Assembly: GCA_965233735.1 (NCBI GenBank)
Contig: OZ247501.1
Location: 434,001 to 498,000, forward strand
Direction of reading: 5' to 3'
DNA: 64,000 nt
From: Cytomitobacter sp965233735
GTDB taxonomy: Bacteria; Pseudomonadota; Alphaproteobacteria; CAJXXZ01; 1604HC
Shown here piece by piece: positions 9,495 to 19,339 of the stretch. Both the position numbers and the translations under genes were made by a program. The first letter of the stretch is position 1, and each line of letters begins with the position of its first letter. The notes below the pieces were generated by a model, which saw only the letters and a list, made by a program, of their open reading frames with translations, was not told where the DNA came from and did no database searches.

Positions 9495-10550
9495 AAACAT
9501 ATTAGCAATTTCTTTTTTCAATTCTTTGATTTCTACCTCAATTTTATCTATTTCATCTTGTTTTTCTTTTTGAATGCTATTTTTCATTAACTGAAAATTC
9601 CTATCAATTTCTTTATCAACATTTTTTGTATCAATTTCTGCTTGATTTTTTACACTTTCTTCTAAATTTGTATAAATAATATTTAATTCTAGTTTATTCA
9701 TTATACAGAATCTCTCTAATAAATATTCTCTTTCAATAGTCACCCTATCTTCATTTGATTTTATGATAATTTTCACTTCATCTTGTGCACTTTTGATTGC
9801 CAAGCAAATATTATTAACTTTAGCTTTTGATTCTAAATTAACATCTCTTTCCTCAAGAATATATCTCATTTTTCTTTTATATCCATTTATAATCTCATTT
9901 GAAGCATTCATAATATTATCTTTCATGTCATTCATTTTTTTTAACATTTTTATATCTAGGTCTTTTTTACTTTCTCTAAATTTGATTTGAAGATCTATCA
10001 ATGCATTTATAGCTATATTTGATTTATTGTTTTTTATATTTTTATCTCTTATTTTTTTCCCTAAAAGAACTTTGTTTTCAACATTAGAATACATTTCTTT
10101 AATTTCAGATTTCAATTTTTTAACTATATCTCTTTTTCTTTTAGATCTGTTAGCAGAAAACTCTTTATCTAAAAGTTCTGTCTTTTCTTCCAAATAATTG
10201 TTGATTTGTTGAAGTTTTTCATGTCCCAATTTAACTCTATTTTCTAGCTCCTTTTTAGCATTAATTTGAATAATAGCTTCATTATCAATAATACTAACTG
10301 AGCAATAACAACCGGATTCAAAATTACTTATATCTTGATATGGAGAATAATAATTAGATTTATATTGCTCATAATTACATGTTGCATTAATTCCATTTAA
10401 ATATTTTATATTATTTCCAGAATTTACTTTATCACAAGGATATTCTATTGATTCATATATAGGAGGGCAATCTAACATTCCTAATTCCCATTGCAATATG
10501 TCATGAGCTTCGATTTTACATAAAAAATACATACAAAAAAATACTATCAT
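9489..10550 (-). CDS. Exported coiled-coil protein of unknown function
   Basis: I do not recognise this 353-residue protein. It has a short hydrophobic N-terminus (residues 1-15) consistent with Sec export. A cysteine-containing segment follows, about residues 28-85, with single Cys residues spread through it. From about residue 90 to the end it is very rich in Lys, Glu, Asn and Ile with heptad-like spacing, which suggests one long coiled coil. It converges on hdaA with a 6-bp overlap and stands alone on its strand. A surface or periplasmic filament or a host-directed protein is possible but not shown. Confidence 0.6.
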   Translation of the reverse strand: MIVFFCMYFLCKIEAHDILQWELGMLDCPPIYESIEYPCDKVNSGNNIKYLNGINATCNYEQYKSNYYSPYQDISNFESGCYCSVSIIDNEAIIQINAKKELENRVKLGHEKLQQINNYLEEKTELLDKEFSANRSKRKRDIVKKLKSEIKEMYSNVENKVLLGKKIRDKNIKNNKSNIAINALIDLQIKFRESKKDLDIKMLKKMNDMKDNIMNASNEIINGYKRKMRYILEERDVNLESKAKVNNICLAIKSAQDEVKIIIKSNEDRVTIEREYLLERFCIMNKLELNIIYTNLEESVKNQAEIDTKNVDKEIDRNFQLMKNSIQKEKQDEIDKIEVEIKELKKEIANMFL

Positions 10551-11157
10551 GCATTAATCATATAAATTTAATAATATTTTGTTAACCTATTACCATATTA
10601 ACTTAATAACAATAATATTTATTAAAACTAAATTCTTATTTATTGCTATTAAAACTACACTTTGAAACATAAAAATAAGTTAAGGTTCTAATTATTTTGA
10701 TCAACATTATGAGCTTTTATTCTACAACTTTTTCAGACTATATCCCTATAATGCATATAACTTTATTCACGCAATATAAATAAAATTTATGTGTTTTTAT
10801 ATAAATAATTTTCTATATTCTAAATTTTTCACAATAAGATAATATAACTTCATTGCTTAACTATAATTTATTACTCTCCAACAATATTCAACAAGAGTGA
10901 AAAAAGATATAAGCAATATTAAAAAAATTAAAATTGATTAGTGCTTTTAGTATTAAGCCTTAAAATTCATATACCAAAGATTATCACATAGTTTATATTC
11001 TATAATTTCTTATAAAAAAACTAGAGCAATGAAAATAATTAATTTCACGCTATATTTATAAACTTTCAGTCATTATGTAAGGTTAATTAATATATATTAT
11101 TTGTCCATTGTATAGCTTATCTAGCAGAGAAATGAAAATTATCATAGAATTGTATTA
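10551..11157. other. 607-bp intergenic region upstream of accD
   Basis: This spacer between two divergent genes is extremely AT-rich. I found no convincing open frame, RNA gene or repeat. It should contain promoters for accD and for the coiled-coil protein gene. Confidence 0.45.
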
Positions 11158-12012
11158 ATGAATTGGTTTACTAACTGGATAAAACAACCCTTTAAACCCT
11201 TTAAGTCATCTAATATACCTGATGATTTATGGCATAAATGTATAAAATGTAGTGATATGATTTTCAAAAAGCAAATCATAGATAATTTATTTGTTTGCAC
11301 TGTTTGCGATCATCATAATAGAATTAGCGCTAAAGATAGGCTTAACATTTTTTTTGATAAAATTGAAAATCAGGATAATAATTTCGAAGAAATTAATATA
11401 CCAAGCGCAGAAGATGATCCCATTAAATTTAAAGATAAAATAACTTATAAATCTAGATTGAAAAAATATAGAGAAAAATGCCAAGCTAATGACTGTTTTT
11501 CAGTGGGAATAGGGCAGGTTGGCAAGAAAAAAGCAATTGCTCTATCTATGGATTTTGGATTTATTGGAGGGTCTATGGGAAGGGATTTAGGGAATGCGAT
11601 TGTCCATGCATCTAAATTAGCTGTAGAGTATAATATTCCTTTAATAACTTTTTCATCTTCTGGTGGAGCTAGAATGCAAGAAGGTATTTTTTCATTAATT
11701 CAAATGGCTAGAACAACTATTGCAGTTAAACAAGTGCGAGAAGCTGGATTAGCTTATATTTCAGTATTATGTGACCCTACTACAGGAGGTGTTCAAGCAT
11801 CATTTACTATGCTTGGAACAATTATATTGGCAGAGCCTAATGCTTTGATTGGATTTGCAGGAGCTAGAGTGATTAGACAAACAATAGGAGAAGATTTGCC
11901 TGATGATTTCCAAAGTTCTGAATTTCAATTAAAAAATGGATTTATAGATCAAATAATACATAGAAATCAAATGCGAAATACCATTTCAAAAATACTAAAC
12001 ATATTATCATGA
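11158..12012 (+). CDS. accD: Acetyl-CoA carboxylase carboxyltransferase subunit beta
   Basis: AccD, with AccA, transfers a carboxyl group from biotin to acetyl-CoA and so makes malonyl-CoA for fatty-acid synthesis. The 284-residue protein has the N-terminal zinc finger with Cys28, Cys31, Cys47 and Cys50. The crotonase-like carboxyltransferase core follows, including SSSGGARMQEG, DPTTGGVQASF and GFAGARVIRQT. Length is normal. It stands alone, whereas accD is often followed by folC. fabI and fabZ elsewhere in the window belong to the same pathway. Confidence 0.96.
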   Translation: MNWFTNWIKQPFKPFKSSNIPDDLWHKCIKCSDMIFKKQIIDNLFVCTVCDHHNRISAKDRLNIFFDKIENQDNNFEEINIPSAEDDPIKFKDKITYKSRLKKYREKCQANDCFSVGIGQVGKKKAIALSMDFGFIGGSMGRDLGNAIVHASKLAVEYNIPLITFSSSGGARMQEGIFSLIQMARTTIAVKQVREAGLAYISVLCDPTTGGVQASFTMLGTIILAEPNALIGFAGARVIRQTIGEDLPDDFQSSEFQLKNGFIDQIIHRNQMRNTISKILNILS

Positions 12013-12057
12013 CAATGTAATTGTTTATTTATATAGCATTTAACAAATCAAGAATTA

Positions 12058-12092
12058 ACGAGGAACGCAGCGCAGCAACGAAGTGAAACATA
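12058..12092. repeat. Short GC-richer element resembling the 43-bp repeat unit
   Basis: In an AT-rich spacer between convergent accD and ftsK lies a segment with GAGGAACGCAGCGCAGC and AACGAAGTGAAAC. It shares words such as GCGCAGCG and GAAGTGAA with the reverse complement of the 43-bp array at 43877-45232, which also lies between convergent genes. It is a single imperfect copy, so the relationship is tentative. Confidence 0.35.
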
Positions 12093-12128
12093 GAAAACTA
12101 AATAATTACAATTTAAAAATATATAAAA

Positions 12129-13889
12129 TCATACCAAAATTTCTCGCTTCCCAGTTCTGTCTGGCTTACTAACTAATCCTTGCTCTTCCATAGATTCAAC
12201 AATTTTTGCAGCACGATTATATCCAATTTGCAATTGACGCTGAATATAACTAATAGAAACTCTTTTATCTCTCAAAACAACTTCAACTGCCTTTATATAC
12301 ATAGGATCATCGTTTTCATGTTCATCTAAATTATTTTCTTTAACATGTAATTCAATATAATTTGGCTCACGCTGCTCTTTTAAAAATGAAGTTATGTTTT
12401 GAACTTCTTCATCTGATACAAAAGGAGCTTGAATTCTTGTTGTCGGACATCCAGGAGATAAATAAAGCATATCTCCTTTTCCTAGAAGTTGCTCAGCTCC
12501 ACTATTATCTCCCATAATTGTTCTGCTATCTATTTTTGAAGCCAATTGAAATGTAATTCTAACTGGAAAATTAGATTTAATTGTTCCTGTTATAACATCA
12601 ACAGAAGGTCTTTGAGTTGCCATAATAATATGGATTCCAGCTGCACGCGCCATTTGAGCAAGTCTCTGAATAGAAACCTCAATTTCTTTTCCTGCAGTTA
12701 ACATTAAATCAGCCATTTCATCAACAATAACAACTAAATATGGCATTTTTTCATATTTTACATCTGTTTTTGCAACAAAAGTTTTGTTTTGTATTTTTTC
12801 ATTAAAACTAGATATATTTCTCACTTCAACTTCAGAAAGCAACTTATATCTACGTTCCATTTCTTGAACAGCCCACTTTAATACCTGAACAGCATCTTTT
12901 GGATTTGTGACAACTGGAGTTAATAAGTGAGGAATTCCATTATACATTGATAATTCTAACATTTTTGGATCCACAAGAATAAATTTACATTCATCTGGGT
13001 CTTTAGAGTAAAGCAAAGATAAAATCATGCTATGCATAGATACAGATTTACCAGAACCAGTTGTTCCAGAAACAAGTAAATGAGGCATTTGACTTAAATC
13101 CACTACAATAGTTTTTCCTGTAATATCACATCCTAAAGCAAGAGGTAAACTACAATTATTATTTTTAAAAGTATCAGAATCTAATACATCTCTTAAATTA
13201 ATTGTATTTCTTATTTTATTTGGAAGCTCGATTCCTAATAAATTTTTTCCTGGAATAGTTGAAATTCTAGCAGACAAAGATTCTACAGAACGAGCTATAT
13301 CTCCCGCCAAATTTGTTATACGAGAAGCTTTTATTCCTGGAGCTGGCTCAAATTCAAATAAAGTTACAACTGGCCCATTATGCTGGTTCAATAGTTTTCC
13401 TTCTATATTAAATTCATACAATACTTTTTCTAAAAGATGCTTATCAATACTTTCTGATTTTTTATATTTAGCAGTAGATAAAAATCCAATTTTAGGCAAA
13501 GAAAACAAAGATTTAGATACAGTTTTATTTTTATTTTTTTTTGATTTTTGCATAGAAATAGTATTGGATTTTGGCTTTTTAATATATTTATATGCAAAAG
13601 TAACAATATAATAACAACTAGTGACTACATAAATAAAATTAGGAATAAAAGTATCATTAACGATCGAAAACATTCCTCCATTAAATTCAAAATAATTTAA
13701 TAGCTTCCCAAATATAAATAAAATAGGGACAATATGCCATTTAAGAAAAAAAACAAAAGGAAATAAAATTATAAGTGACCCGAAAAATGCATAAAATGAA
13801 TCCAAATAGCTGTTATATTGCCAAGATCTCATTAGAAAGTTCAATATATACAAACTGGATAAAAACGCAAAAACATAATTTAATATCAT
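12129..13889 (-). CDS. ftsK: DNA translocase FtsK
   Basis: FtsK pumps chromosome DNA through the closing septum and helps resolve dimers. The 586-residue protein has hydrophobic segments in about residues 1-100, a short basic linker, and the motor domain. Walker A is GTTGSGKS at 275-282 and Walker B is LVVIVDE at about 385-391. The C-terminal winged-helix gamma domain has ISYIQRQLQIGYNRAAKIVE. It is shorter than typical FtsK (about 800 residues), mainly in the linker and membrane part. It converges on accD. Confidence 0.96.
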   Translation of the reverse strand: MILNYVFAFLSSLYILNFLMRSWQYNSYLDSFYAFFGSLIILFPFVFFLKWHIVPILFIFGKLLNYFEFNGGMFSIVNDTFIPNFIYVVTSCYYIVTFAYKYIKKPKSNTISMQKSKKNKNKTVSKSLFSLPKIGFLSTAKYKKSESIDKHLLEKVLYEFNIEGKLLNQHNGPVVTLFEFEPAPGIKASRITNLAGDIARSVESLSARISTIPGKNLLGIELPNKIRNTINLRDVLDSDTFKNNNCSLPLALGCDITGKTIVVDLSQMPHLLVSGTTGSGKSVSMHSMILSLLYSKDPDECKFILVDPKMLELSMYNGIPHLLTPVVTNPKDAVQVLKWAVQEMERRYKLLSEVEVRNISSFNEKIQNKTFVAKTDVKYEKMPYLVVIVDEMADLMLTAGKEIEVSIQRLAQMARAAGIHIIMATQRPSVDVITGTIKSNFPVRITFQLASKIDSRTIMGDNSGAEQLLGKGDMLYLSPGCPTTRIQAPFVSDEEVQNITSFLKEQREPNYIELHVKENNLDEHENDDPMYIKAVEVVLRDKRVSISYIQRQLQIGYNRAAKIVESMEEQGLVSKPDRTGKREILV

Positions 13890-14186
13890 TATAAATATTA
13901 TATTTAATTAACTTCAAAATATAAACATCACTGTATAAATTCAATTGTAAACATTGTAGATTTAATCATGAAATATTATTTCTAGTTATGGTAAATATAA
14001 TCATTTCTCAAATGCATATTTTGGCTGTGTAAATGAAACAATTATGAATTTTATCAAAGCAGCAATTTCTTCTATTAAAAATCTTAAGAAGGAAATAAAG
14101 GTTGAATAATGATATAGGTTAATCAACAATAAAATTTCTTAAAGAAAAAACACGACCTTAATACTAATTTAAAAATTAGCAAAACA
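13890..14186. other. Non-coding spacer upstream of ftsK
   Basis: About 300 bp of AT-rich DNA without a recognisable feature. It should hold the ftsK promoter on the minus strand. Confidence 0.4.
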
Positions 14187-14588
14187 ATGTATTTATATGA
14201 AATTAACATTAATACAAAACTTAAATATGATCCAAATTCTTGCGACTGTGTTTATAACATTTGATATTCCAAATATTTTTCTATGTCAAAAAAGAAATAA
14301 TATGCTATTTTTGACGAAATTGATGAACTAAGTAATTTGCAAGGAATTATAGACAAATTCAATATAGAGTATGAAAATTTCAATTGCGACAAAATTACAG
14401 ATTGCATGAAATTTTTTACTTTTCATTATTTAAGTTCTCTGTTTTCTACAATTGATAAATATGATTATTAAAATGATTTCAGAGATAAAAAAGATAGATA
14501 TTTAGACTATTATATAGCAACACATACATTTACTGAACATTAATCTATAGAAATGAAATTTAAAAAAAAGCAATATATCTTCAGATAA
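14187..14588 (+). pseudogene. Decayed protein gene with several in-frame stops
   Basis: From an ATG at 14187 one frame reads as normal protein-like sequence for 134 codons. It is interrupted by stops at 14262, 14298 and at two later positions before a final TAA at 14586. The longest clean part includes IFDEIDELSNLQ, DKFNIEYENFN and TFHYLSSLFSTIDKYD, with a composition like the exported proteins nearby. No frameshift is needed to read it, so stop mutations alone broke it. I cannot assign a family. Confidence 0.5.
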
Positions 14589-14924
14589 AAATAATATCAT
14601 TTATTTCCTATAGCATACAAAGCTCTTGAAAATTGACTAAAAGAATATCAGTGTTTTTTAGCAATAATTTCTACATCTATATTAACAAAATATTTTGTTT
14701 TACAAAATCATAATTTAATATTCTAAAGATTGTTTATGGTTAACTTCAATAATTATTATGTATTATCATTATATCTAGAAATAACATGCATTTACATTAT
14801 CAATATAACTTTTTACAAATATAATTAAATTTATATATATTATATTTTATCCATATAGATTTTATGTAACAAGGTTTGATTACCTTTTTTTGTCATGTAA
14901 CTTTTTCTACTTTGACTTTTGATT
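14589..14924. other. Non-coding spacer after the pseudogene
   Basis: About 335 bp of AT-rich DNA with no feature I can support. It may contain more eroded coding sequence. Confidence 0.4.
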
Positions 14925-16703
14925 CTATTTTTTTTCCTTTTTTACTTTTTCAACATATGATATAAAATTTCCTTCTTTATCACGGAACTTACAATTTTTT
15001 ACTAAATCATTAATATCACTTTCATCTTTCACTTCATTTTTGTAAAAATGCAAAACCAAATCATGAACACTAACATCATAGCTTGTGCAATCATTCTCTT
15101 CTGCAAACTCTCTTAATAGTTTTAGCTTTTCCTTAAGAATTGCTACCCCATGAGATGGTGGAGTTTTTTCAATCATTACATCTAAAGCTTTATTAATTTT
15201 ATAATATGGCTGAGGATGACCTTCCAATCTTCCTGAATCATCGTTGCTAATTATACTGCTTAATAAATCTAACTTAATCAATGGAATATTAAATTCTTCA
15301 TTTACATACATTTGTTTCATATAGCCTATATACTTATCTTTATAAGGCACACTATATATATTTTCAATCTTAAATAATTCATGCATTTCTTTAGCTTTAT
15401 CTTTTCCAATTTTAGGAGTTATTTTACCAAAAATATCATAACAAGAAGCAGTGAATTTACTAAAATATTCTCCAAGGTCGCCATTACTAAAAAACTTATA
15501 ATCAAGTTCGTTTATACGAAGCAATGTTTTTTGAACATCTGTTCCGTGCTCCATACTTTCATCAATTCTATTTAACAAAGCCTTTCCCACACTTCGAAGA
15601 TTGTCTCGTAAATCTACAATGATTTCATCTTTTTTCTTACTTTTTGATTGCATATCTATTAACTGAGAATTCATATCCATCAACATTGCAGGCAAATATG
15701 CATTTTGCATTTTAGTTTCCAAACTTTTCCAATCATCTGTTTGCTTAGACATTATTTCACTTGTTCCAGCTTCCCTGATTCCAATCAACATCTCAGATGT
15801 TTTGACATTCCTCATATCGCTTTCAAATTTTAATAATGACTTAGATAAATACCTAATATGTTTGTGCAATTCGAAAAATCCTTGCAAATCAACATTAATA
15901 CTTGATCTTTTGATAATTTCTCCTCTTACTAATTCTGATATATTAAAACTATGCTGAGCATCTTCTAAAATCAAATTCCATTCTTTTATTTCATATTCAC
16001 TTACTTCTTTTCTTTTATTATTTTCACCAAATTTATCATATATAGCAAAAAAACCACAAAATTTATTCACTGCTTCTTTGTGAATTTTTAACCTTGCGCT
16101 ATTTTCATCATAATATAAATCATTCCTTTCTAACGAATGATTTTCAGCAAGCAACAATGCTCTTCTTTCTTCATTTTCTTTTATTCTTGCCATCCTTTTT
16201 GTTTTGAGTTGCTCTATTTCTACATAGCTTAAATTATGAAAATTCAAAATCTCACTACTACAATCAGTCAAAGTAGAATCAATATGGGCAGTTGGCTTTA
16301 AATCTATATCAATTCTATTATCTTTAATATAAATATCAAGATTATCTTTTGTAGTATTTGGATTAGAAGCATCATATTCTAAACTTGATTCTTCAGGAGC
16401 ATCTGAGTCACTTGACCCCTCATTCCCTTTAATTTCTCCTACATAATCAATTTTTTGCTCAAGCCCATCAGATTCTTCTTTGGACAATATAATTAATGTG
16501 TTTTTTGGTATTTTATCAATAAAAATTCCATCTTTTTCACTTGAATCATCTTCAATATACGGAACATTTTCATCAACACGCACTTTCAATGGTTCTTCAG
16601 TGAGAGCGCTGTGATTAGATTTTTCACTTGCTGCAATTTCGATGTTATCTCCAGCTTGTAACTGAGCTAAAATAACAAGTAATAATATACTAGAATTTTT
16701 CAT
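14925..16703 (-). CDS. Large exported protein of unknown function
   Basis: I do not recognise this 592-residue protein. It has a clear Sec signal peptide (ILLLVILAQLQAG, cleavage near residue 18) and an acidic segment of about 100 residues. A long helical, charged region follows, with many Lys, Glu, Leu and Met residues and a predicted coiled-coil part around residues 170-400. A purine-rich AGGGGG ribosome-binding site eight bases before the ATG suggests strong translation. It stands alone next to a pseudogene. Export and size suggest an envelope or host-interaction role, but no motif supports a specific one. Confidence 0.6.
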   Translation of the reverse strand: MKNSSILLLVILAQLQAGDNIEIAASEKSNHSALTEEPLKVRVDENVPYIEDDSSEKDGIFIDKIPKNTLIILSKEESDGLEQKIDYVGEIKGNEGSSDSDAPEESSLEYDASNPNTTKDNLDIYIKDNRIDIDLKPTAHIDSTLTDCSSEILNFHNLSYVEIEQLKTKRMARIKENEERRALLLAENHSLERNDLYYDENSARLKIHKEAVNKFCGFFAIYDKFGENNKRKEVSEYEIKEWNLILEDAQHSFNISELVRGEIIKRSSINVDLQGFFELHKHIRYLSKSLLKFESDMRNVKTSEMLIGIREAGTSEIMSKQTDDWKSLETKMQNAYLPAMLMDMNSQLIDMQSKSKKKDEIIVDLRDNLRSVGKALLNRIDESMEHGTDVQKTLLRINELDYKFFSNGDLGEYFSKFTASCYDIFGKITPKIGKDKAKEMHELFKIENIYSVPYKDKYIGYMKQMYVNEEFNIPLIKLDLLSSIISNDDSGRLEGHPQPYYKINKALDVMIEKTPPSHGVAILKEKLKLLREFAEENDCTSYDVSVHDLVLHFYKNEVKDESDINDLVKNCKFRDKEGNFISYVEKVKKEKK

Positions 16704-16845
16704 ATCAATATCCCCCTATATTATTAGATAATACTAATTGCATGCATTGTATGATGTTTTATTTCAAAGTCAAGAAATTAATTCAATGCTAAAAAAAAAT
16801 ATATATATGAAAGCAAGTAACAGCAAAAATTTGCTAATTAATACT

Positions 16846-18546
16846 TCATGATTTAGCAATGCGCTCTGTAAATAATTCTATATCTGCATCCAATCTACTT
16901 CCAAACAATTTAACATCTTCTCTTCTATAAACATGCATTTGATTCTTCAATTGATTTTCTTTATGATATTTATTCTTGAAAAATGATGGCTCATGTTCTT
17001 TTAATAGCAGTATATTATAAATATTATCAATATCTGTTTCTATAATTTTTTTCTCATTAGAATCTTTTACAGTCAGCAACATCATTACAGATTTTTTAGA
17101 TGCATGAGTGTTTTTATTTGCCAATACCAAATTCATCATTGGCATATCTTTAAACCCAGGAACCCCTGATTGAGATGACTCATTAACATTACTATAAACT
17201 CCTCCAATTACAATTGTTTCATTAAGCTTAACTTTGATTTGTGTATTAAGCGTAGCGTGTATGATGTTTGCTATATCTTTAGAAGCAGCAGATGAATTTT
17301 TAAATACAGTTTTATTGATTTCTAGAATCAATGCTAACATCACATTATTAGCATCTGATTGTTTTGACTCAACTTCCAATTTTACTCCAGATGGAATATG
17401 AGATAACGATGACCCAACATCTCCAGAAGTATTAATGTAGCTCTTGTCTCCAGATTCAAATGATCCTCTTCCTCCATTTGGAGCAACTTGAATTATAGGC
17501 CTTGAAATAATATCAATAACAGAATTTGTAGAATTCAAAATGTTTAAATTATATCTAATACTATCAAACCCAATAGTAAACCCTTTAGTAACACTTTTTA
17601 AATTATTTTCAGTATTTATCCATTTATTACTATTATCTAATATTTTATGCTTTTCACTAATGCTTTTATAAACTGAATCAGATATTTTATATGCATCATT
17701 TATTTTGCTATTTCCCAACCTTACGCTTAAACCTTTAGCAAATTCATCTTTTTTAAACTCTTGCAATGTTTCTAAAAAGTTATTTCCTTTAGAAAATGAT
17801 CCTGTTTCATCAAAACTCAATATAACACACTCAATTGTCACATTGCTATTTTTTGATAATTTTGAAGTTTCCTGAATAGGGTCAGTGAATTTGTTTCTCT
17901 TATGTGCCTTTTGCCAATCTTTAAGCCTATCACGCAAATATCTAACTTCATATAAATCATCTGAACAATTAGTAAATTTATTAGCATATATATTAGCTTT
18001 AACTACATTGTTTTCCGCAGCATGAATCAAAGCTGCTATCCTATATACTTGGAGATCATCTGGCAATAATTTAACAAGTTTCTCTAATGAATTACGAGCA
18101 AGCGTAATGTTTCCAGTTGCATATGCAGCATTAGCCATCCCATATAATGCTTCGATATTACTATCATTAATAACCAAAGTTTTAGCAAATGAACTAATCG
18201 CTTTTTTATATTCATGCTCTTTTAAATAATACCTACCAATTGATAAAGATGCTCTCCAATTGTTTGGATCCATATTCAAAGCCTTTTTATAAGCAACAAT
18301 AGATAATCCAGAATAAGATGGATCTTGATTAGATAATTTATCATATACAAATCCATTTATTAGATGCAAATATGTTGAATTGCTTTTCATGTTCAAATGA
18401 AAGTTTAGTAATCTAGATGCTGAGTGCCAATCTTTTTTATTAATGCTATTTACTATGCTTGAATTTATATCAATTTGTTTTTTAACATTATTATTGCATC
18501 CTGCAAGTAAAAAACATAAGAGTGAAATTTTGAGGTGTTTATGCAT
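16846..18546 (-). CDS. Lipoprotein with TPR repeats and a C-terminal secretin domain
   Basis: From the ATG at 18546 the 566-residue product starts with a lipoprotein signal peptide and lipobox LLAGC. Residues of about 30-200 look like tetratricopeptide repeats (for example YKKALNMDPNNWRASLSIGRYYL). The last third resembles the secretin family pore domain of type II/IV pilus systems: IIQVAPNGGRGSFESG, then GVKLEVE, then ETIVIGGVYSNVN and SGVPGFKDMPMM. TPR plus secretin in one lipoprotein is seen in some pilus-like systems. No other secretion gene is adjacent, although a protein at 49818 might be PilO/GspM-like. AGGA lies eight bases upstream of this ATG. An upstream in-frame start at 18645 would lose the lipoprotein signal. 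The 5' end overlaps uppP. Confidence 0.72.
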   Translation of the reverse strand: MHKHLKISLLCFLLAGCNNNVKKQIDINSSIVNSINKKDWHSASRLLNFHLNMKSNSTYLHLINGFVYDKLSNQDPSYSGLSIVAYKKALNMDPNNWRASLSIGRYYLKEHEYKKAISSFAKTLVINDSNIEALYGMANAAYATGNITLARNSLEKLVKLLPDDLQVYRIAALIHAAENNVVKANIYANKFTNCSDDLYEVRYLRDRLKDWQKAHKRNKFTDPIQETSKLSKNSNVTIECVILSFDETGSFSKGNNFLETLQEFKKDEFAKGLSVRLGNSKINDAYKISDSVYKSISEKHKILDNSNKWINTENNLKSVTKGFTIGFDSIRYNLNILNSTNSVIDIISRPIIQVAPNGGRGSFESGDKSYINTSGDVGSSLSHIPSGVKLEVESKQSDANNVMLALILEINKTVFKNSSAASKDIANIIHATLNTQIKVKLNETIVIGGVYSNVNESSQSGVPGFKDMPMMNLVLANKNTHASKKSVMMLLTVKDSNEKKIIETDIDNIYNILLLKEHEPSFFKNKYHKENQLKNQMHVYRREDVKLFGSRLDADIELFTERIAKS

Positions 18547-19217
18547 ATTAATATTCCTATAACTACTCTGTAAATACCTATAAAATATAAATATTCTATT
18601 AATTTTCGACAAAATATTAATGAAAATAAATATGAAAGCATGCAAATTAATATTGAAACATAGTTCATTTCTACATTTCCAAACTCAAGAATACAAGCCC
18701 CTAATGATGGTAAAATATTCAAAATAAAAGCATAGTCTAATGAATCTTTTCTATTAATTTTAAAGAACCTAAATGCTGTATAATACGTTCCTAAACTACT
18801 TGCTCCTGGAAAAAAAGAAAATAAACTAAATAACGAAATCATAATAGATATAGATAAATTTAAATCGCTAATTTTTAACTGTTTAGAACTATATCTATCA
18901 ATAAAAAACAATAAAAAACCAAAAATAATAGACATTAATCCTGGCGAAACATTTATATCAATTCCCCTAATAACAAATCCAACTAAAATTTTAGGAATTA
19001 AAATCAATAATAATAACCTTGATATATTGTAATAATATCCTGGATAAAATAGATCTGCTAATAGGTGTATTATTTTTCTTACAAAAAATATAGTTGTTAC
19101 TAATCCAGTAATTCCGTGTAAAATTCCTATATTTTTTATGTTGATTCCAAAAAATAACAAATGCATAGATGAGCTAATTGGAAACGCCTCTAATAATCCA
19201 TGTAAAAAGTACTGCAT
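18465..19217 (-). CDS. uppP: Undecaprenyl-diphosphate phosphatase UppP (BacA)
   Basis: UppP recycles the lipid carrier for peptidoglycan synthesis by removing a phosphate from undecaprenyl diphosphate. The 250-residue membrane protein shows the two conserved blocks: GLLEAFPISSSMHLLFFG at the start (family: G-TEFLPISS-GHL) and FFPGASSLGTY in the middle (family: PG-SRSG). It ends with the typical YRVVIG. The second block has SSLG where SRSG is usual, so an arginine is missing. The N-terminus is short by about eight residues. No upstream ATG exists, but the frame is open for 14 more codons, so a rare start is possible. Its end overlaps the secretin lipoprotein gene by 82 bp. Confidence 0.82.
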   Translation of the reverse strand: MQYFLHGLLEAFPISSSMHLLFFGINIKNIGILHGITGLVTTIFFVRKIIHLLADLFYPGYYYNISRLLLLILIPKILVGFVIRGIDINVSPGLMSIIFGFLLFFIDRYSSKQLKISDLNLSISIMISLFSLFSFFPGASSLGTYYTAFRFFKINRKDSLDYAFILNILPSLGACILEFGNVEMNYVSILICMLSYLFSLIFCRKLIEYLYFIGIYRVVIGILICINTSKFHSYVFYLQDAIIMLKNKLI

Positions 19218-19339
19218 AATTAATTGATTATATAATAATTTTGATATCAGTAAAATTGCTTATTATTCAATCCATATCATTGATTTTTCAATATACTTTA
19301 TATAAAATGTTTGCATAATAATTTAATATAAGGAGATTT

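Noticed and set aside
10551..11157. tmRNA or SRP RNA in the long spacer
   Set aside because: None of the conserved blocks of either RNA can be found in this spacer or the other long spacers.
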